Shown one piece after another: positions 10,194 to 20,215 of a stretch of 64,000 nt of DNA. The stretch lies in contig NC_054083.1 of assembly GCF_017562075.2 (NCBI RefSeq), positions 7,880,768 through 7,944,767 of the forward strand, in the 5' to 3' direction. Both the position numbers and the translations under genes were made by a program. Position 1 is the first letter of the stretch, and every line of letters starts with the position of its first letter. Below the pieces are notes generated by a model. The model had not been told where the DNA came from. It worked only from the letters and a program-made list of their open reading frames with translations, and searched no databases. The DNA is from Anopheles merus (taxonomy: Eukaryota; Arthropoda; Insecta; Diptera; Culicidae).

Positions 10194-11900
10194 TTAAGGT
10201 TTTTGTGTCTTTTTTTTCCATGCTGCAATGAAGTTTGGTTCATTAATTTTTTTATGGGTATTTCTTTCTGCAGCGTATTTTTGGCATTTAAATACTCTGT
10301 GTGTTCCGGTGTCCGGTTCGTGGCATGTGTTGCATGTGCCGTTATCTATTAGTTTCATTTTGTTTAGCCAATAGTTGCTGTAGTCGTGTCCTGCAATACA
10401 GGGTTTCCCACGATTTATTGGTCGGTTCCCATCAATTTTTGGTGGGTTCCCATATTTTGTTGATGCGTTCCCACGATTTTTTGGTCGTTTCCCAGAATTT
10501 TTTGGTCCAATTGTATTGATATCCAATCGGAAAATACCAATAAATTATGGGAACGAACCAAAAATCTATGGGATACGACCAAAAAATCGTGGGAACGCAC
10601 CAAAAAATCATGGGAACTGACCAATAAATCGTGGGAAACCCTGTAAGTCTGTTTAGTGTCTTTATGTCTCTTGGAGGTATTTTTAACTTGTAGTGCCACA
10701 TTTTCTTGTTCAGGGTAGTTTGGTACCTAAAGATTTTTTTTCCTTTTGTTGTGCTCATTGTTGTGTACCAAACATTTGCTTCATTTTGGGCTTTTGTATT
10801 AAATGTTGATATGGCGTCACTTAATCTGATTTTGTTCTTTATTGTGTCATGTTGTGTTGTACTCTCCTTGGCTAGTTTGTCGGCTTTTTCATTGCCGATT
10901 ATACCCACGTGACTCGGGATCCATTGAATTTTGCATTGTATTAGTTCTAGGTTAAATCTCGGTCTCTAAAATCGTACATGCCGCTTTGTTGTCTGTGTAT
11001 ATTGTGCAGTTTTTTTTATATTTTTACTTATTGCTATTTGTAAGGCTGTGTCTATTGCGTATAGTTCAGTGGTGCAGATTGATACTGGGAGTTCTATTTT
11101 TTTTTTATACCGTGATGATTTCTCTCTGGTTAATCTCTATATATATACCTATCCCACAGAGGTTTTCTTTTTTGCTCCCATCTGTGCATATTTTTGTGCC
11201 CTGTTGTTTGTTTATGATTTCTAGGCTTTTTTGTCTTAGGATAGTTGTGTCTTGGTTTTTTTTTTGTTGTCGTTAATGGATGTGATGGTCGGGTTGATAG
11301 TGGTTTGGAATGGGCTATTTTTTGAGTTATTAAATTCGTAGTGGGCTATTTTGTCGTATATGTTTCTGTTTAAGATGTATGTTTTTTCTTGGGTGGTAAA
11401 ATTCCAGCGTGGCGTGTTTTGGTGGTTTCTTAGATTTTTTGTGTTGAATGTTGTATGTGCTATTGCTTTGGCGAGTTGTTTTTCTATTAAATATGTGGTT
11501 CTTATGTGGAATGGGGTTTCTGCTGCTATTGCGTGGAGCGTGTTCAGGGGGGTGGTCTTTGAGCAGCCAGTGATTTTTCTAAGTGATTGGTTTAGTATAG
11601 TGTTTAGTTTGTTTGTTTGTTTTTTTTTTTTTTTTTTTTTTTTGTTGGCGTTACTACTGAGTGATATTCCGTATTCCAAACTTCCTCTTATTAGGGACCG
11701 ATGTAGTTGGATGGTTTTTTCTGGGTTGATGTGTCTAGATCTATTGCATACTGCTTTGATGAAGTTTAGTTTTTGTTGTGCTATTAGGGTTTGCTTATCG
11801 ATATGTGAGTGGAATTTTAGGTTGTTGTCAATGTCTATGCCTAGAAATCGGTGGGATGTTACTTGTTGTATGTAGGTGTCTTATATTTTTAGAAGATTTT
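10194..11900 (-). pseudogene. I-clade ORF2 fragment: RT thumb, RNase H, zinc finger
   Basis: Reading leftward, the RT C-terminal region shows HRFLGIDIDNNLKFHSHI and LIRGSLEYGISLSS. A lysine run follows, encoded by the long T run at about 11617-11642. The thumb-like segment TPLNTLHAIAAETP comes next. RNase H pieces carry ELYAIDTALQIA (catalytic E) and IPSHVGIIGNEKADKLAKES, the conserved end of RNase H. The C-terminal CNTCHEPDTGTHRVFKC is a CCHC finger. Stops and frame changes between 10900 and 11240 inactivate it. The 245-bp MITE at 10399-10643 sits between LNRLT and GHDYSNYW. Confidence 0.8.
10399..10643. mobile_element. 245-bp palindromic MITE with TA target site, copy A
   Basis: The ends are perfect inverted repeats starting CAGGGTTTCCCACGATTTAT, flanked by TA on both sides (10397-10398, 10644-10645). 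The inside alternates words such as GTTCCCATGATTTTTTGGT and their complements, so most of the element can fold on itself. It split an I-clade ORF at a TA. Removing it and one TA restores the frame LTGHDY, which confirms the borders. Copy B at 16252-16496 is its reverse complement with no difference seen. TA duplication suggests mobilisation by a Tc1/mariner-type transposase. Confidence 0.9.
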
Positions 11901-11914
11901 TAGTGTTATCCTCT

Positions 11915-12588
11915 AACTAACATCTCAGCAGCTACTGTTGGCAAAACTTTCGTGGAACAGTATGTGTCTAGGTTTTGTTGTCCGTTAAGAATAACGACCG
12001 ATAGAGGAAGACAATTCACTTCATGCAATGTTCGAGGAGTTGACCAAACTATTGGGTACACACCATATTGCAACCACTGCCTATCATCCACAAGCCAACG
12101 TAATGGTGGAACGTTTTCACCGTCGGCTAAAGGAGGACTTAAAAGTTAATGGGGACTCACCACGATGGACAGTTCGGTTACCATTAATACTTTTCGGCAT
12201 TCGTCTTTCTTATAAAGAAGAAATCAGAGGTTGCCCAGCAGAAATGGACTACGGCCAAAGTCTCCGATTACCTGCAGAAGTTTTTGTACCATCTAGCGAC
12301 AAAATCGATGATGATACATCTGATTTGATCGTTGATTTGAAGAAAGCATTCAAATCCGTAGAGCTATTGAGCCCTAAAGATAACAATAATACAAACAACT
12401 ACATACCTAAAGCCCTAGAAAATTGTAGACAAGTATTTGTCAGGGTTGATAAGGTCAAGACAGGACTTCAAATTCCCTATGACGATCCATATACCGTTGT
12501 TCGAAGATTCAGAAAAAAATATGTCATTCAAATGAAGCATAGGAATGAATCAATTTCTATTCGTCGGCTCAAACCTGCTTTTGAGTGA
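11915..12588 (+). pseudogene. gypsy integrase, core and C-terminal part
   Basis: This continues the frame cut at 9844: LTNISAATVGKTFVEQYVSRF, then LRITTDRGRQF (second catalytic Asp). After a frame change near 12030 comes LLGTHHIATTAYHPQANVMVERFHRRLK, with the catalytic Glu in VERFHR. The C-terminal domain has GCPAEMDYGQSLRLPAEVF, VRVDKVKTGLQIPYDDPYTV and the end SIRRLKPAFE at a TGA-terminated frame. It resembles CsRn1/mdg-like gypsy integrases. One frameshift separates the halves. Confidence 0.85.
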
Positions 12589-12889
12589 GAAGTTCATACT
12601 AAGGCATCCAAGCCACACTGTGGTAATATTAAGTTAGTGTAGGTAGGTAGCGATGTAATCGTTAAGTAGAATAAGACACGAAGGATAGGACACGAATAGG
12701 AGCGATCGGATGCGCCGATCGTGATCCTCGAGCTTGCGGGCGGTCGGATGCGCCAATCGACGCTCTCTTATCTTTCGACCGCCGACCAATAAGAAACACG
12801 TTTTTTCTCATCGCATTTATCACGTACAATAAAGTTTGTAATTTTATCGCGCAAGCCCTACAATCGCTTAACGGGCCAAGGATTCTCTA
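12589..12889. other. post-integrase region, possible 3' LTR
   Basis: After the integrase stop, a stretch from TGTGGTAATATT (about 12618) to CCCTACA (about 12863) starts with TG and ends with CA. It contains AATAAA at about 12829 and two copies of a GGTCGGATGCGCCAATCG-like word. No polypurine tract precedes it and no second copy is present, so an LTR is only a guess. Confidence 0.3.
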
Positions 12890-13790
12890 CCAACCAAAAG
12901 AAAACTGGCCAGCAAAGAGCGCTGCAGTAAGTACCCTTGAGGAGCGACGGGAATACCATCTGACACATCACAACGGGTCATGCGATGAACGTGCAATAGA
13001 TGTCACCCGCTTCTTCAGGTGGAAAAGATTATTGCGAGCAACCGCCTTTGTGAACCGATTCAGATAAAATTGCCAACGTAAGACTAAAGGTTTGCGAATA
13101 ATCTCCGAAAAGGCGACCAAATCTCAGGCATGCCACTTAAAAAGACATGTGTTATTTGATGAACAGCCAATAAGCACGGAGAAATAGAATAAGGCCGAGC
13201 AAAAACTATGACGCATGGCTCAAAAGGACGCCTTCGATAAAGAGATGAAGGGCGTAGGCAAAAGAGGCGAAGTGGAATGCTCAAGTCCACTATATGCAGC
13301 AACACCAATCCTAGATGAACATGGTGTTCTGAGAGTGGATGGTAGGACCGCCAAGGCGTATTCGCGTCGTACGACACTCGATTTCCCATTATCCTCCCTA
13401 ATTGCGTACGATTGGGTACGATTGGGTGCTGAATTACAAATTTACTTGTCAAGCGAATCGAGAGACAGTGGTAAACGAGATCAGACAGAGGTTCCACATT
13501 TTCCATCTGCGAGCAGCTGTTGAAAAATCCGCGAGAAATTGCCAGCGCTGCAAAATAAAGAAGAGTCAGCCCAAAAATCCTCGCATGGCGCCTCGTCCGG
13601 CTGAAAGACTTACCGCACTCGTCAGAGCATTCAGCAACACAGGAATTGATTACTTGGATTCGATAGACGTCGTTAACGGGAGGCGCAAAGAAAAGAGGTA
13701 TGTTGCCGTCTTCACCTGCCTCGTGACCCGTGCCGTACATCTCGAGGTGCCTCATAGCCTCTCCACCACGGCGTGCATTATGGGCCATAA
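12890..13790 (+). pseudogene. BEL/Pao polyprotein fragment, RNase H end to integrase
   Basis: The first part (about 12940-13070) reads RFFRWKRLLRATAFVNRF, the BEL motif joining RNase H and integrase. ILDEHGVLRVDGR at 13310-13345 is the conserved 'lDe.GiLRvgGRl' block. RNCQRCKIKK gives the zinc-binding Cys pair, and FSNTGIDYLDSIDV with YVAVFTCLVTRAVHLEV is the catalytic core start. Frame changes occur near 13400 and elsewhere. It could be the far end of the BEL element begun at 1930, with the RT region lost and a gypsy relic in between, or a different copy. Confidence 0.8.
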
Positions 13791-13899
13791 TTATGTCATG
13801 GCTGCCTTAGCAATAGTCAGTAAAAAGTCGAGCAGTCGTTAAAAAAAGTCGGTAATATGTATCGGGAACGGCAAAAATCGGCTATATCGGTTGATATAA

Positions 13900-13927
13900 T
13901 TATCAACTGCTTCGAAGCAGTTGATAA
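13900..13927. repeat. perfect 28-nt palindrome
   Basis: The sequence centred on CTGCTTCGAAGCAG at 13913/13914 is perfectly self-complementary for 14 bp on each side. It could form a hairpin or be a symmetric protein-binding site. It lies between the BEL fragment and a MITE, and its function is unknown. Confidence 0.9.
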
Positions 13928-14000
13928 ACAGTGCAGAAATGGAATATTTATTGAATAGACAACAAAGCATTAAGATATTTCGTATGAGTTTATTATAAAT

Positions 14001-14547
14001 GGGGGCCTTCACGATTCTAGTTGGTTTTTTGTATGGAGTTTGACAGTTGGAGGCTGAAATCATGTAAACACTCCATACAAAACCACACAAAAAACTAGCC
14101 TGCAATTTTCAGTCTAGATTATTCTAGCCACAAAGCTAGAATTAGATTCGAGTACCTGCTCGAATACACGGTGTTGTTTACATTTATCCCAAGGTGCATT
14201 AAAGAAATCAAGTGGTGGAATCTATAATCAAAGTGTATGTAGTCCCTAGGTGTAGGTGGTCTCATAACATATGTTTTAAAAGCAAATTTGAATATCACTT
14301 TTCAACAGAATGGGTGAAAACTTTTGTTCAAACAAGCTTTCTTGAGACTTGACGAATACTCAAAATACTCTTAAAATCTTCATTCAGAAGCAGAAGCGAT
14401 AAAAATCAGCCTTCTAAATTCATACACGTTGGGATAAGCCCACCTGTCTATTAAACTCACATAGATAGCTGCTCGAAAACTGATATACAATGCAAACAGC
14501 TGACAGGCTGAAATTTCAGCCTACGAACTTCAAACGGAAAGGGCCCC
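14001..14547 (+). mobile_element. 547-bp MITE with GGGGGCC ends, copy 1
   Basis: It starts GGGGGCCTTCACGATTCTAG and ends with the complement of GGGGCCCTTTCCGTTTGAAG, giving short imperfect terminal repeats. AAT lies on both sides. A second copy in inverted orientation is at 17587-18112. The two copies align along their length with scattered differences and small indels, so they are older than the 245-bp MITE. No coding content. The transposon superfamily is not assigned. Confidence 0.8.
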
Positions 14548-14571
14548 AATATTGGAAAAATCGCTCCTAAT

Positions 14572-14786
14572 CTTCTTCTTTTTCTTCTTTGGCACAACAA
14601 CCGCTGTCGGTCAAGGCCTACCCTGTACCCACTAGCGAAAGTGGGCTTGGCTTTCAGTGAATTTTTATTACTATAGCAGGATAGTCAGTGCTACGTATGG
14701 GGACACGGTATATTCGGGACTTGAACCCATGACGGGCATGATGTTAAGTCGTACGAGTTGACGATTGTACCACCAGACCGGCAGCG
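14572..14786 (-). mobile_element. tRNA-derived SINE, copy 1
   Basis: On the minus strand it begins GCCGGTCTGGTGGTACAATC (A-box-like) and carries GGGTTCAAGTCCC (box B, GGTTCRANNCC). It ends in GCCAAAGAAGAAAAAG, a (GAA)n tail. A short duplication TCCTAAT lies on both sides. It matches the SINEs at 53857, 62546 and 63652. RNA polymerase III would transcribe it from the internal boxes. Confidence 0.8.
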
Positions 14787-15084
14787 GTTCCTAATACACA
14801 AACAAATAGTGAAAAATAAAATAAAACTGGAAAGTAATTAAATTAATTGAAAACAACTTATTACGAAAATGCTTCAAGATGATAATTTATTACTAATATT
14901 TCGTGTAACGTCCTACGTGGACATGATGGACAATACAGGCTTTCGCTTTAAGTACCACGCAGCCGTAAAATCAGTCCTTGCTATGGAGGAACGGACTGAA
15001 TAAGTCTCGCAATACGGTAAAGGCAGTCATGCTCACGCAAGATGTTAAGTCCAGTAGAAGAAGAAGTACATATTCTTCTTCTTA
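14787..15084. other. non-coding, ends in a short GAA run
   Basis: No gene is seen. A segment at about 14925-15067 ends in AGTAGAAGAAGAAG and could be the 3' end of another non-LTR or SINE family, but only one copy is present in the window. Confidence 0.3.
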
Positions 15085-15170
15085 TTATATGGCACAGCAA
15101 TCGTTGTCAGTCAAGACCTGTCTGTATTACTAGTGGGGGCACGGTCTATTCGGGGCTTAAACCCACGGAG
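15085..15170 (-). mobile_element. SINE fragment, internally deleted
   Basis: The sequence has CTTCTTCTTATTATATGGCACAGCAATCG, the complement of the SINE tail. After a deletion of the middle, GGCACGGTCTATTCGGGGCTTAAACCC follows, which covers the box B region. It lacks the A box and is therefore dead. Confidence 0.6.
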
Positions 15171-16251
15171 CTGTCAGAATCGTCGGAATCACCTGGAACC
15201 ATCTGAAGCCGTTCGCAACAACCCGCAGGCGTACTTAACCTATCAGAGCCTTCCTGATCCATTCAGAGCCATCCGGAGGCACTAGTCGGTAGCTGGAATT
15301 TTCGGAGCTATCTACAGCCGTCCGACGCCAGCTCCGGGTGCAGACTAGTGACTCCGGACCGTTTAAGACGGCTCAGAGCGGCCGCATACGGCTCTGAACA
15401 AATCGCTATTTCAACAAATTGGCTTCCATGGCACCTGCTGTTGACTAGCAGCTCTGGTTGGCTTCGTACTAAAACATGGGTTTGAAGAATCTGTATTAAA
15501 ACACAAAAATTTCAAGCTGCGAATGTACGCATCTAACTGCGTAGAACAATACAGAACACCAACGAAAGTTGTATCATTTAGCATTTCAAAACATATTTTA
15601 AACGTAAAACAATTTCTTGAATCGCTTTGTGGTGCCACCTAGTGTGCTCATTTGTAAAAAAAAACTCAAGTAAACAAAGCCAATTTGACAGATGGCGAAA
15701 TTACTCGATTTATAATTATATCGATCGATATAATTTTATCGATCGGTAAGTGAAATGCGTACGCGATACCAAGCCGAGCCGAGCGGGAGAAAAATTGGTA
15801 TCGTTTTCGCCATTCGAATCGATGAAGGTTTAGTCGACATTTTTGTTCTAGCATCTGTGTGTTTGACAGTTGGTCGAAGCAACCGGCGGTCGGAGTGAGT
15901 AAACAAACGGATTCAGCACTTTTTTAAAATCATTTTTTCCATAATTTTGTTGAAAATGGGGTAAATGTGAGAGATGAGAGTGTTGATAAACGTATGTTGA
16001 ACTTAATTACACACGTAATCAGTGGCTTAAATTCTTTGTGAGGTTAAATTTGTGCATTTCCGACAGCTTGAGCTGTCGGCAGAAAATCTCTCGAATGCAC
16101 CTTCCTGTTCGAGCAATACGGTACCGATTATTACTTCGTCGACTCGAATCTGCCGATGAGTTTCTCGAAGCGGAGCATCGCTAGCAAAACGATACGAAAA
16201 TGAACAAAATGAACGTGCAAGTGAATCGTCTCGAATGCCGAATGCAATATA
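15171..16251. other. non-coding stretch with a second GGAGCC-type patch and a 22-nt palindrome
   Basis: 15171-15390 has short words (GGAGC, CATCTGAAGCC, GCCGTTCG) like those at 310-535. A perfect 22-nt palindrome centred on ATCGATCGAT lies at 15714-15735, inside an AT-rich stretch. No reading frame with recognisable homology was found. The short ORFs at 15411-15854 overlap AT-rich sequence and are not supported. Confidence 0.4.
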
Positions 16252-16496
16252 CAGGGTTTCCCACGATTTATTGGTCAGTTCCCATGATTTTTTGGTGCGT
16301 TCCCACGATTTTTTGGTCGTATCCCATAGATTTTTGGTTCGTTCCCATAATTTATTGGTATTTTCCGATTGGATATCAATACAATTGGACCAAAAAATTC
16401 TGGGAAACGACCAAAAAATCGTGGGAACGCATCAACAAAATATGGGAACCCACCAAAAATTGATGGGAACCGACCAATAAATCGTGGGAAACCCTG
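16252..16496. mobile_element. 245-bp palindromic MITE with TA target site, copy B
   Basis: This is the reverse complement of 10399-10643 with the same length and, base by base, no difference that I found. It is flanked by TA (16250-16251 and 16497-16498). The terminal repeats start CAGGGTTTCCCACGATTTAT. Identity between copies implies recent movement or gene conversion. Confidence 0.9.
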
Positions 16497-16498
16497 TA

Positions 16499-17335
16499 AT
16501 AGGCCTAATTGTGTGTCAAGAACATAACAGGGCACACAAAGGTGCTGAAGAAAATAAGCAGCAAATCATCCGGAAGTATTATTTTCCCAAGATGACTGCT
16601 GTGACTAGGAACTTTATTAAAACATGCTTGATATACAACGAATGCAAATACAACAGGAAACCGATAAAAAACAATTGCAAGAAACGCCCTTACCAATACG
16701 GCCATTTCAAATTGTACATATTGACATCCTATTCCTAGAAAAAAACTATTTCTTGACCTGCATCGATAAATTCTCCAAATTCGCCTAGGTTAAGAAAATT
16801 GAATCAAGGGCAACAGTTGATGTGTTACCTGTATTGAAGGAAATATTGCTTAAATATAAGCCTCCCGACTGCATTGTCATGGACGGAGAAAAATCGTTTA
16901 ACTCAGGGGAAATAATGAATTTCTTTAACACGTTCAATATCACCCCCTATATTACTCCTACTGGCCGCAGCGAAGTTAACGGAATCGTAGAAAGGTTTCA
17001 TTCCACATTCCTGGAAATGTATCGTATAACAAAATCAGACCATCCATTAAAGGATCTATTTGATCTCGTTGATCTTACCGTTCATAAATAGAATAGTTCA
17101 ATTCATTTGGTAACAAAATTTACTCCCTTTGAAATAGTTTGTCCTTCAGACTGAAATTATTATACACTGACTCTGAAATTATTATACAAGTACAAATAAA
17201 CTTGCGTCTGAAACATGGAAAATATTTGCACTTCTTCAACAAGCACAAAGTAGAAAACGAAATACCTGACACAGCACTAGCTTTCGTGAAAACATAAAGA
17301 AGATTGAAACAAGTTAAACCCTTTAAAGGCATCAA
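16499..17335 (+). pseudogene. gypsy-group integrase relic
   Basis: Pieces in more than one frame read AHKGAEENKQQIIRKYYFPKM and CLIYNECKYNRKPI (zinc-binding domain). Core pieces follow: LTCIDKFSKFA (the frame is broken here by a stop), PDCIVMDGEKSF (second Asp region) and PTGRSEVNGIVERFHSTFLEMYR (catalytic Glu in VERFHST). The pattern is of the Gypsy/17.6 type, distinct from the CsRn1-type integrases elsewhere in the window. Several stops are present. The left side is cut by MITE copy B and upstream domains are absent. Confidence 0.75.
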
Positions 17336-17586
17336 TATAAAAAAATGTAAACAGAAGTACTGTAACTACGAAAGATGAGAAAAAGATACACCTGAACGAC
17401 CTAAAAATAATTAAAGTTTAATATTAATTTACAGTTGGATACACGTAGTGTATGGACAAAACATTTAAATAACAGCTAAGCAAAAGTAAAAGAAGCGATT
17501 AAAATTTTGAACTCTTCCTCCATGGAGCTGTATTCCATTAATATTTTTATGATCCTCAAATATCTATCAGAAAAATTATCAATAAT

Positions 17587-18112
17587 GGGGCCCTTTCCGT
17601 TAGAAGTTCGCAGGCTGAAATTTCAGCCTGTCAGCTGTTTGCATTGTATAGTAGTTTTCGAGCAGCTATCTATGTGAGTATAATAGACAGGTGGGCTTAT
17701 CCCAACGTGTATGAATTTAGAAGGCTGATTTTTATCGCCTTTACTTTTGAATGATGATTTTAAGAGTGTTTTGAGTATTCGTCAGCTCGTTGGAGCAAAA
17801 GTTTTTACTCGTTCTGTCAAAAAGTGATGTTCAAAATTGGTTATAAAAAAATGCTATGAGACCACCTGGACTACATACACTTTGATTCCAGATTCCACCA
17901 CTTGATCTCTTTAATGCACCTTGGGATAAATATAAACAACACCGTGTATTCGAGCAGGTACTCGAATCTAATTCTAGCTTTGTGGCTAGAATAATCTAGA
18001 CTGAAAATTGCAGGCTAGTTTTTTGTGTGGTTTTGTATGGAGTGTTTACATGATTTCAGCCTCCAACTATCAAACTCCATACAAAAAACTAACTAGAATC
18101 GTGAAGGCCCCC
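17587..18112 (-). mobile_element. MITE with GGGGCC ends, copy 2
   Basis: This is an inverted copy of 14001-14547, starting GGGGCCCTTTCCGTTAGAAG and ending with the complement of GGGGGCCTTCACGATTCTAG. AAT flanks both sides. It directly abuts the gypsy integrase frame starting at 18113, so it either inserted into that gene or marks its left border. Confidence 0.8.
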
Positions 18113-18940
18113 AATGATAGAAAAACTCACTCGTTGGCCCGAGGAAATCCCACTTCCTAGCATGATTGCAGAAATCGTAACAAAAGCGTTTGTTAATCAT
18201 TGGGTATCGAGATTCGGAGCGCCAGCGAAAGTTACAACAGATCAAGGCAGACAATTCGAGTCGGAGCTCATTAAGCAAATATTTGCAACACTAGGCATAT
18301 ATCACTCACGAACAACACCTTATCACCCGCAAGCTAATGGTCAGATCGAACGAGTTCACCGACAGTTAAAATCCGCAATAATGTGCCACGACCCTACACG
18401 ATGGACAGAGGTATTACCAATAGTATAATAGGGTCTACGGTCTACAATAAAAAAATATATCGGCGCAACTGTAGCAGAGCTTACGTATGGAACAACGCTT
18501 CGTTTACCTGGAGAGTTTTTTGATACAAGTAAAACTCACGTAAACGCGACTCTGAAATACGTTGACAAGTTAACAAATAATGAGCCATGTAAAAGGAACA
18601 CACACTCAGCACCACAACAAATCTCTACCATACGTTCAAACAGAGTTGCAATCGTGCACGCATGTGTGCCTTCGTATAAGTGCCGTTAGACCGACACTAA
18701 CACCTCCGTACGACGGACCCTTTGGGATGATTAATAAAAAAGTGAAAACGTTCGTCATATGCGTTAGAGGTCGAAACGTCGAAGTATCGATAGATCATGT
18801 AAAGGCAGCACACAAAAACACACAAGAACAACCAATCGCTCAAGAAGATCTTCTCTCGGAAACAAACCCGACAGGGCATGATAAAAAAAAATCGACTACA
18901 CGATTCGACCGTTTGATCACAAACCCGCATAGTTATTAAT
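18113..18940 (+). pseudogene. CsRn1-type gypsy integrase core and C-terminus
   Basis: The frame opens inside the core (LTRWPEEIPLPSMIAEIV) and continues with WVSRFGAPAKVTTDQGRQFES (second Asp) and TTPYHPQANGQIERVHRQLK (catalytic Glu). A stop follows at about 18426. The C-terminal part resumes in other frames: ATVAELTYGTTLRLPGEFFD, then VPSYKCR and a basic tail. It closely resembles the minus-strand integrase at 56523-57120 (TTLRLPGEFFD in both), so the two belong to one family. An LTR follows. Confidence 0.8.
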
Positions 18941-18971
18941 TTTTTAAGGGGAAAGTGATGTAGGGAACTGA

Positions 18972-20001
18972 TGTGGAGCACCGTTTATCCGGGCTCATCG
19001 GGACGTGACCTCGCCCGGATATGCGAATAACACGGATAATGAGTAAAAGAACATAGTTCAGCACAAAAACTAGAGTTTTGTTTGAAATTTATCTTAAGGC
19101 CGGGCTACATTGATCGTACTCGCAAGTAATTTCGATTTTCATTAGCGCATCTGGCGATGGCTGACCGAAGCATTTTGCCAAACAATTTAGAGCCGCTCCA
19201 GAAAATATGTTATTTTTCCATGTTATTTACTTTAACTGGACTGGAAAAGCTTTGTAATTGATAGATAAACATGTTTTCCAAGTATTTCAGCCTGTCGCTG
19301 ACGACAATTTAGGCTTAAAAAACAAAGCGTTGCTATGTCAATAAATGCTGACTAGCTATGTTGTGCATCGCGCCAGCGATGCGCGCAGGTTTAACGATTA
19401 AATGGAAAAATAGGCTAAGAAGAATGGACTAAGAAGAATATGCTGATCGACCACGGTCAGCATTTTTAGAGTATAAAATCAATTGAATAAATTAATGAAG
19501 CGATTATTTGCCAAGAGCCAGTTGGTGCGTTTATTATTGTGCTTAAGTCGGCGTGTACTGTGCCTGTCTTAAGCTGCTGCTCCGAAAGACACTTTCGTGT
19601 GCGCGACACAGCCGTTTTCGCATCAAAAAACGATGAAAAAACTACTTAATTTTGAGATCCGGCACGACCATTCCCCCGACGACCAAAAAAAGCTTCTACC
19701 AGCCGCCGCCAGATGCGCTAGTGAAAATCAAAATTACACTACGGAGTACGAACAATGTAGCTCGGCCTTTATGTTTTTATACAAATTAGCATTTTTTTAT
19801 TAACTTACGTTTTTCCAATGAGAATATTTGAAATTTGCCATGAATTATAATGTTTTTTGTTATGACAATGTGCTCTGATAACCTTTTTTTTTAATATCCT
19901 CTTCAGAACGCAATGTCACCTTTGTATTGAACTGTCATTTCTCAACAGCCCGGATAAACGGATAGCCGGATAAAAGGTACCCGGATAACCGGCGCTCCAC
20001 A
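18972..20001. mobile_element. TIR element with TGTGGAGC ends
   Basis: Terminal repeats read TGTGGAGCACCGTTTATCCGG on the left and TGTGGAGCGCCGGTTATCCGG on the other strand at the right. GA lies on both sides. ATCCGG and CGGATA words recur near both ends, as in pogo/Tigger-type elements, but the superfamily is a guess. No transposase is seen. It interrupts the gypsy LTR, so it is younger. Confidence 0.6.
19096..19770. mobile_element. nested element with about 65-bp imperfect inverted repeats
   Basis: AAGGCCGGGCTACATTGATC at the left pairs with AAAGGCCGAGCTACATTGTT on the other strand at the right. Homology continues through GATTTTCATTAGCGCATCTGGCG. It sits inside the TGTGGAGC element, so it is probably the younger one. 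It has no coding content. Confidence 0.6.
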
Positions 20002-20215
20002 GATGTTAGGAAACTGCTCGACAGCAAGATTAGGAAACTGCTCGATAGCAGCATTAGAATATAATCGCACAACTCGTGGGCGTAAACAAGGCGCATAAGA
20101 TAATTGTCCTTATGCGCCTCGATGTGACAATAGCGAATAAACGCTCTCTTGTATCCTGAACCTCAACCGAGTAAGACGCCTTTCTAAAGCTCATCCGAAG
20201 CCCCCGTGCCAGTGT

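Larger units (their letters stand above)
9845..11901 (-). mobile_element. 5'-truncated I-clade non-LTR retrotransposon
   Basis: The insertion is bounded by an exact 13-bp duplication AGTGTTATCCTCT (9832-9844 and 11902-11914), as expected for target-primed reverse transcription. On the minus strand it encodes the end of a reverse transcriptase, an RNase H domain and a CCHC-type C-terminus. The 3' end, on the left, is a (GAA)n-like tail. It interrupts the gypsy integrase, so it is the younger of the two. Confidence 0.85.
18959..20215 (+). other. probable 3' LTR of the CsRn1-type element, split by an insertion
   Basis: AAGGGGAAAGTGA resembles a polypurine tract, followed by TGTAGGGAACTGA. After the insertion 18972-20001 the sequence resumes as GATGTTAGGAAACTGCTCGAC, with a second AGGAAACTGCTCGA repeat and AATAAACGCTCTCTT, a polyadenylation signal in the place expected for an LTR. 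The right end is not certain. Confidence 0.5.

Noticed and set aside
10986..11875. plus-strand ORFs rich in Phe, Leu and Val that look like membrane proteins
   Set aside because: They are the T-rich antisense of the I-clade RT/RNase H frames.
13084..13788. 234-residue minus-strand ORF
   Set aside because: It is antisense to the BEL integrase, whose motifs (RNCQRC, FTCLVTRAVHLEV) are clear on the plus strand.
16200..16463. ORF rich in Trp, Pro and Phe (repeated YW.VP motifs), also seen at 10432-10908
   Set aside because: The repeats are the palindromic words of the 245-bp MITE read as protein.
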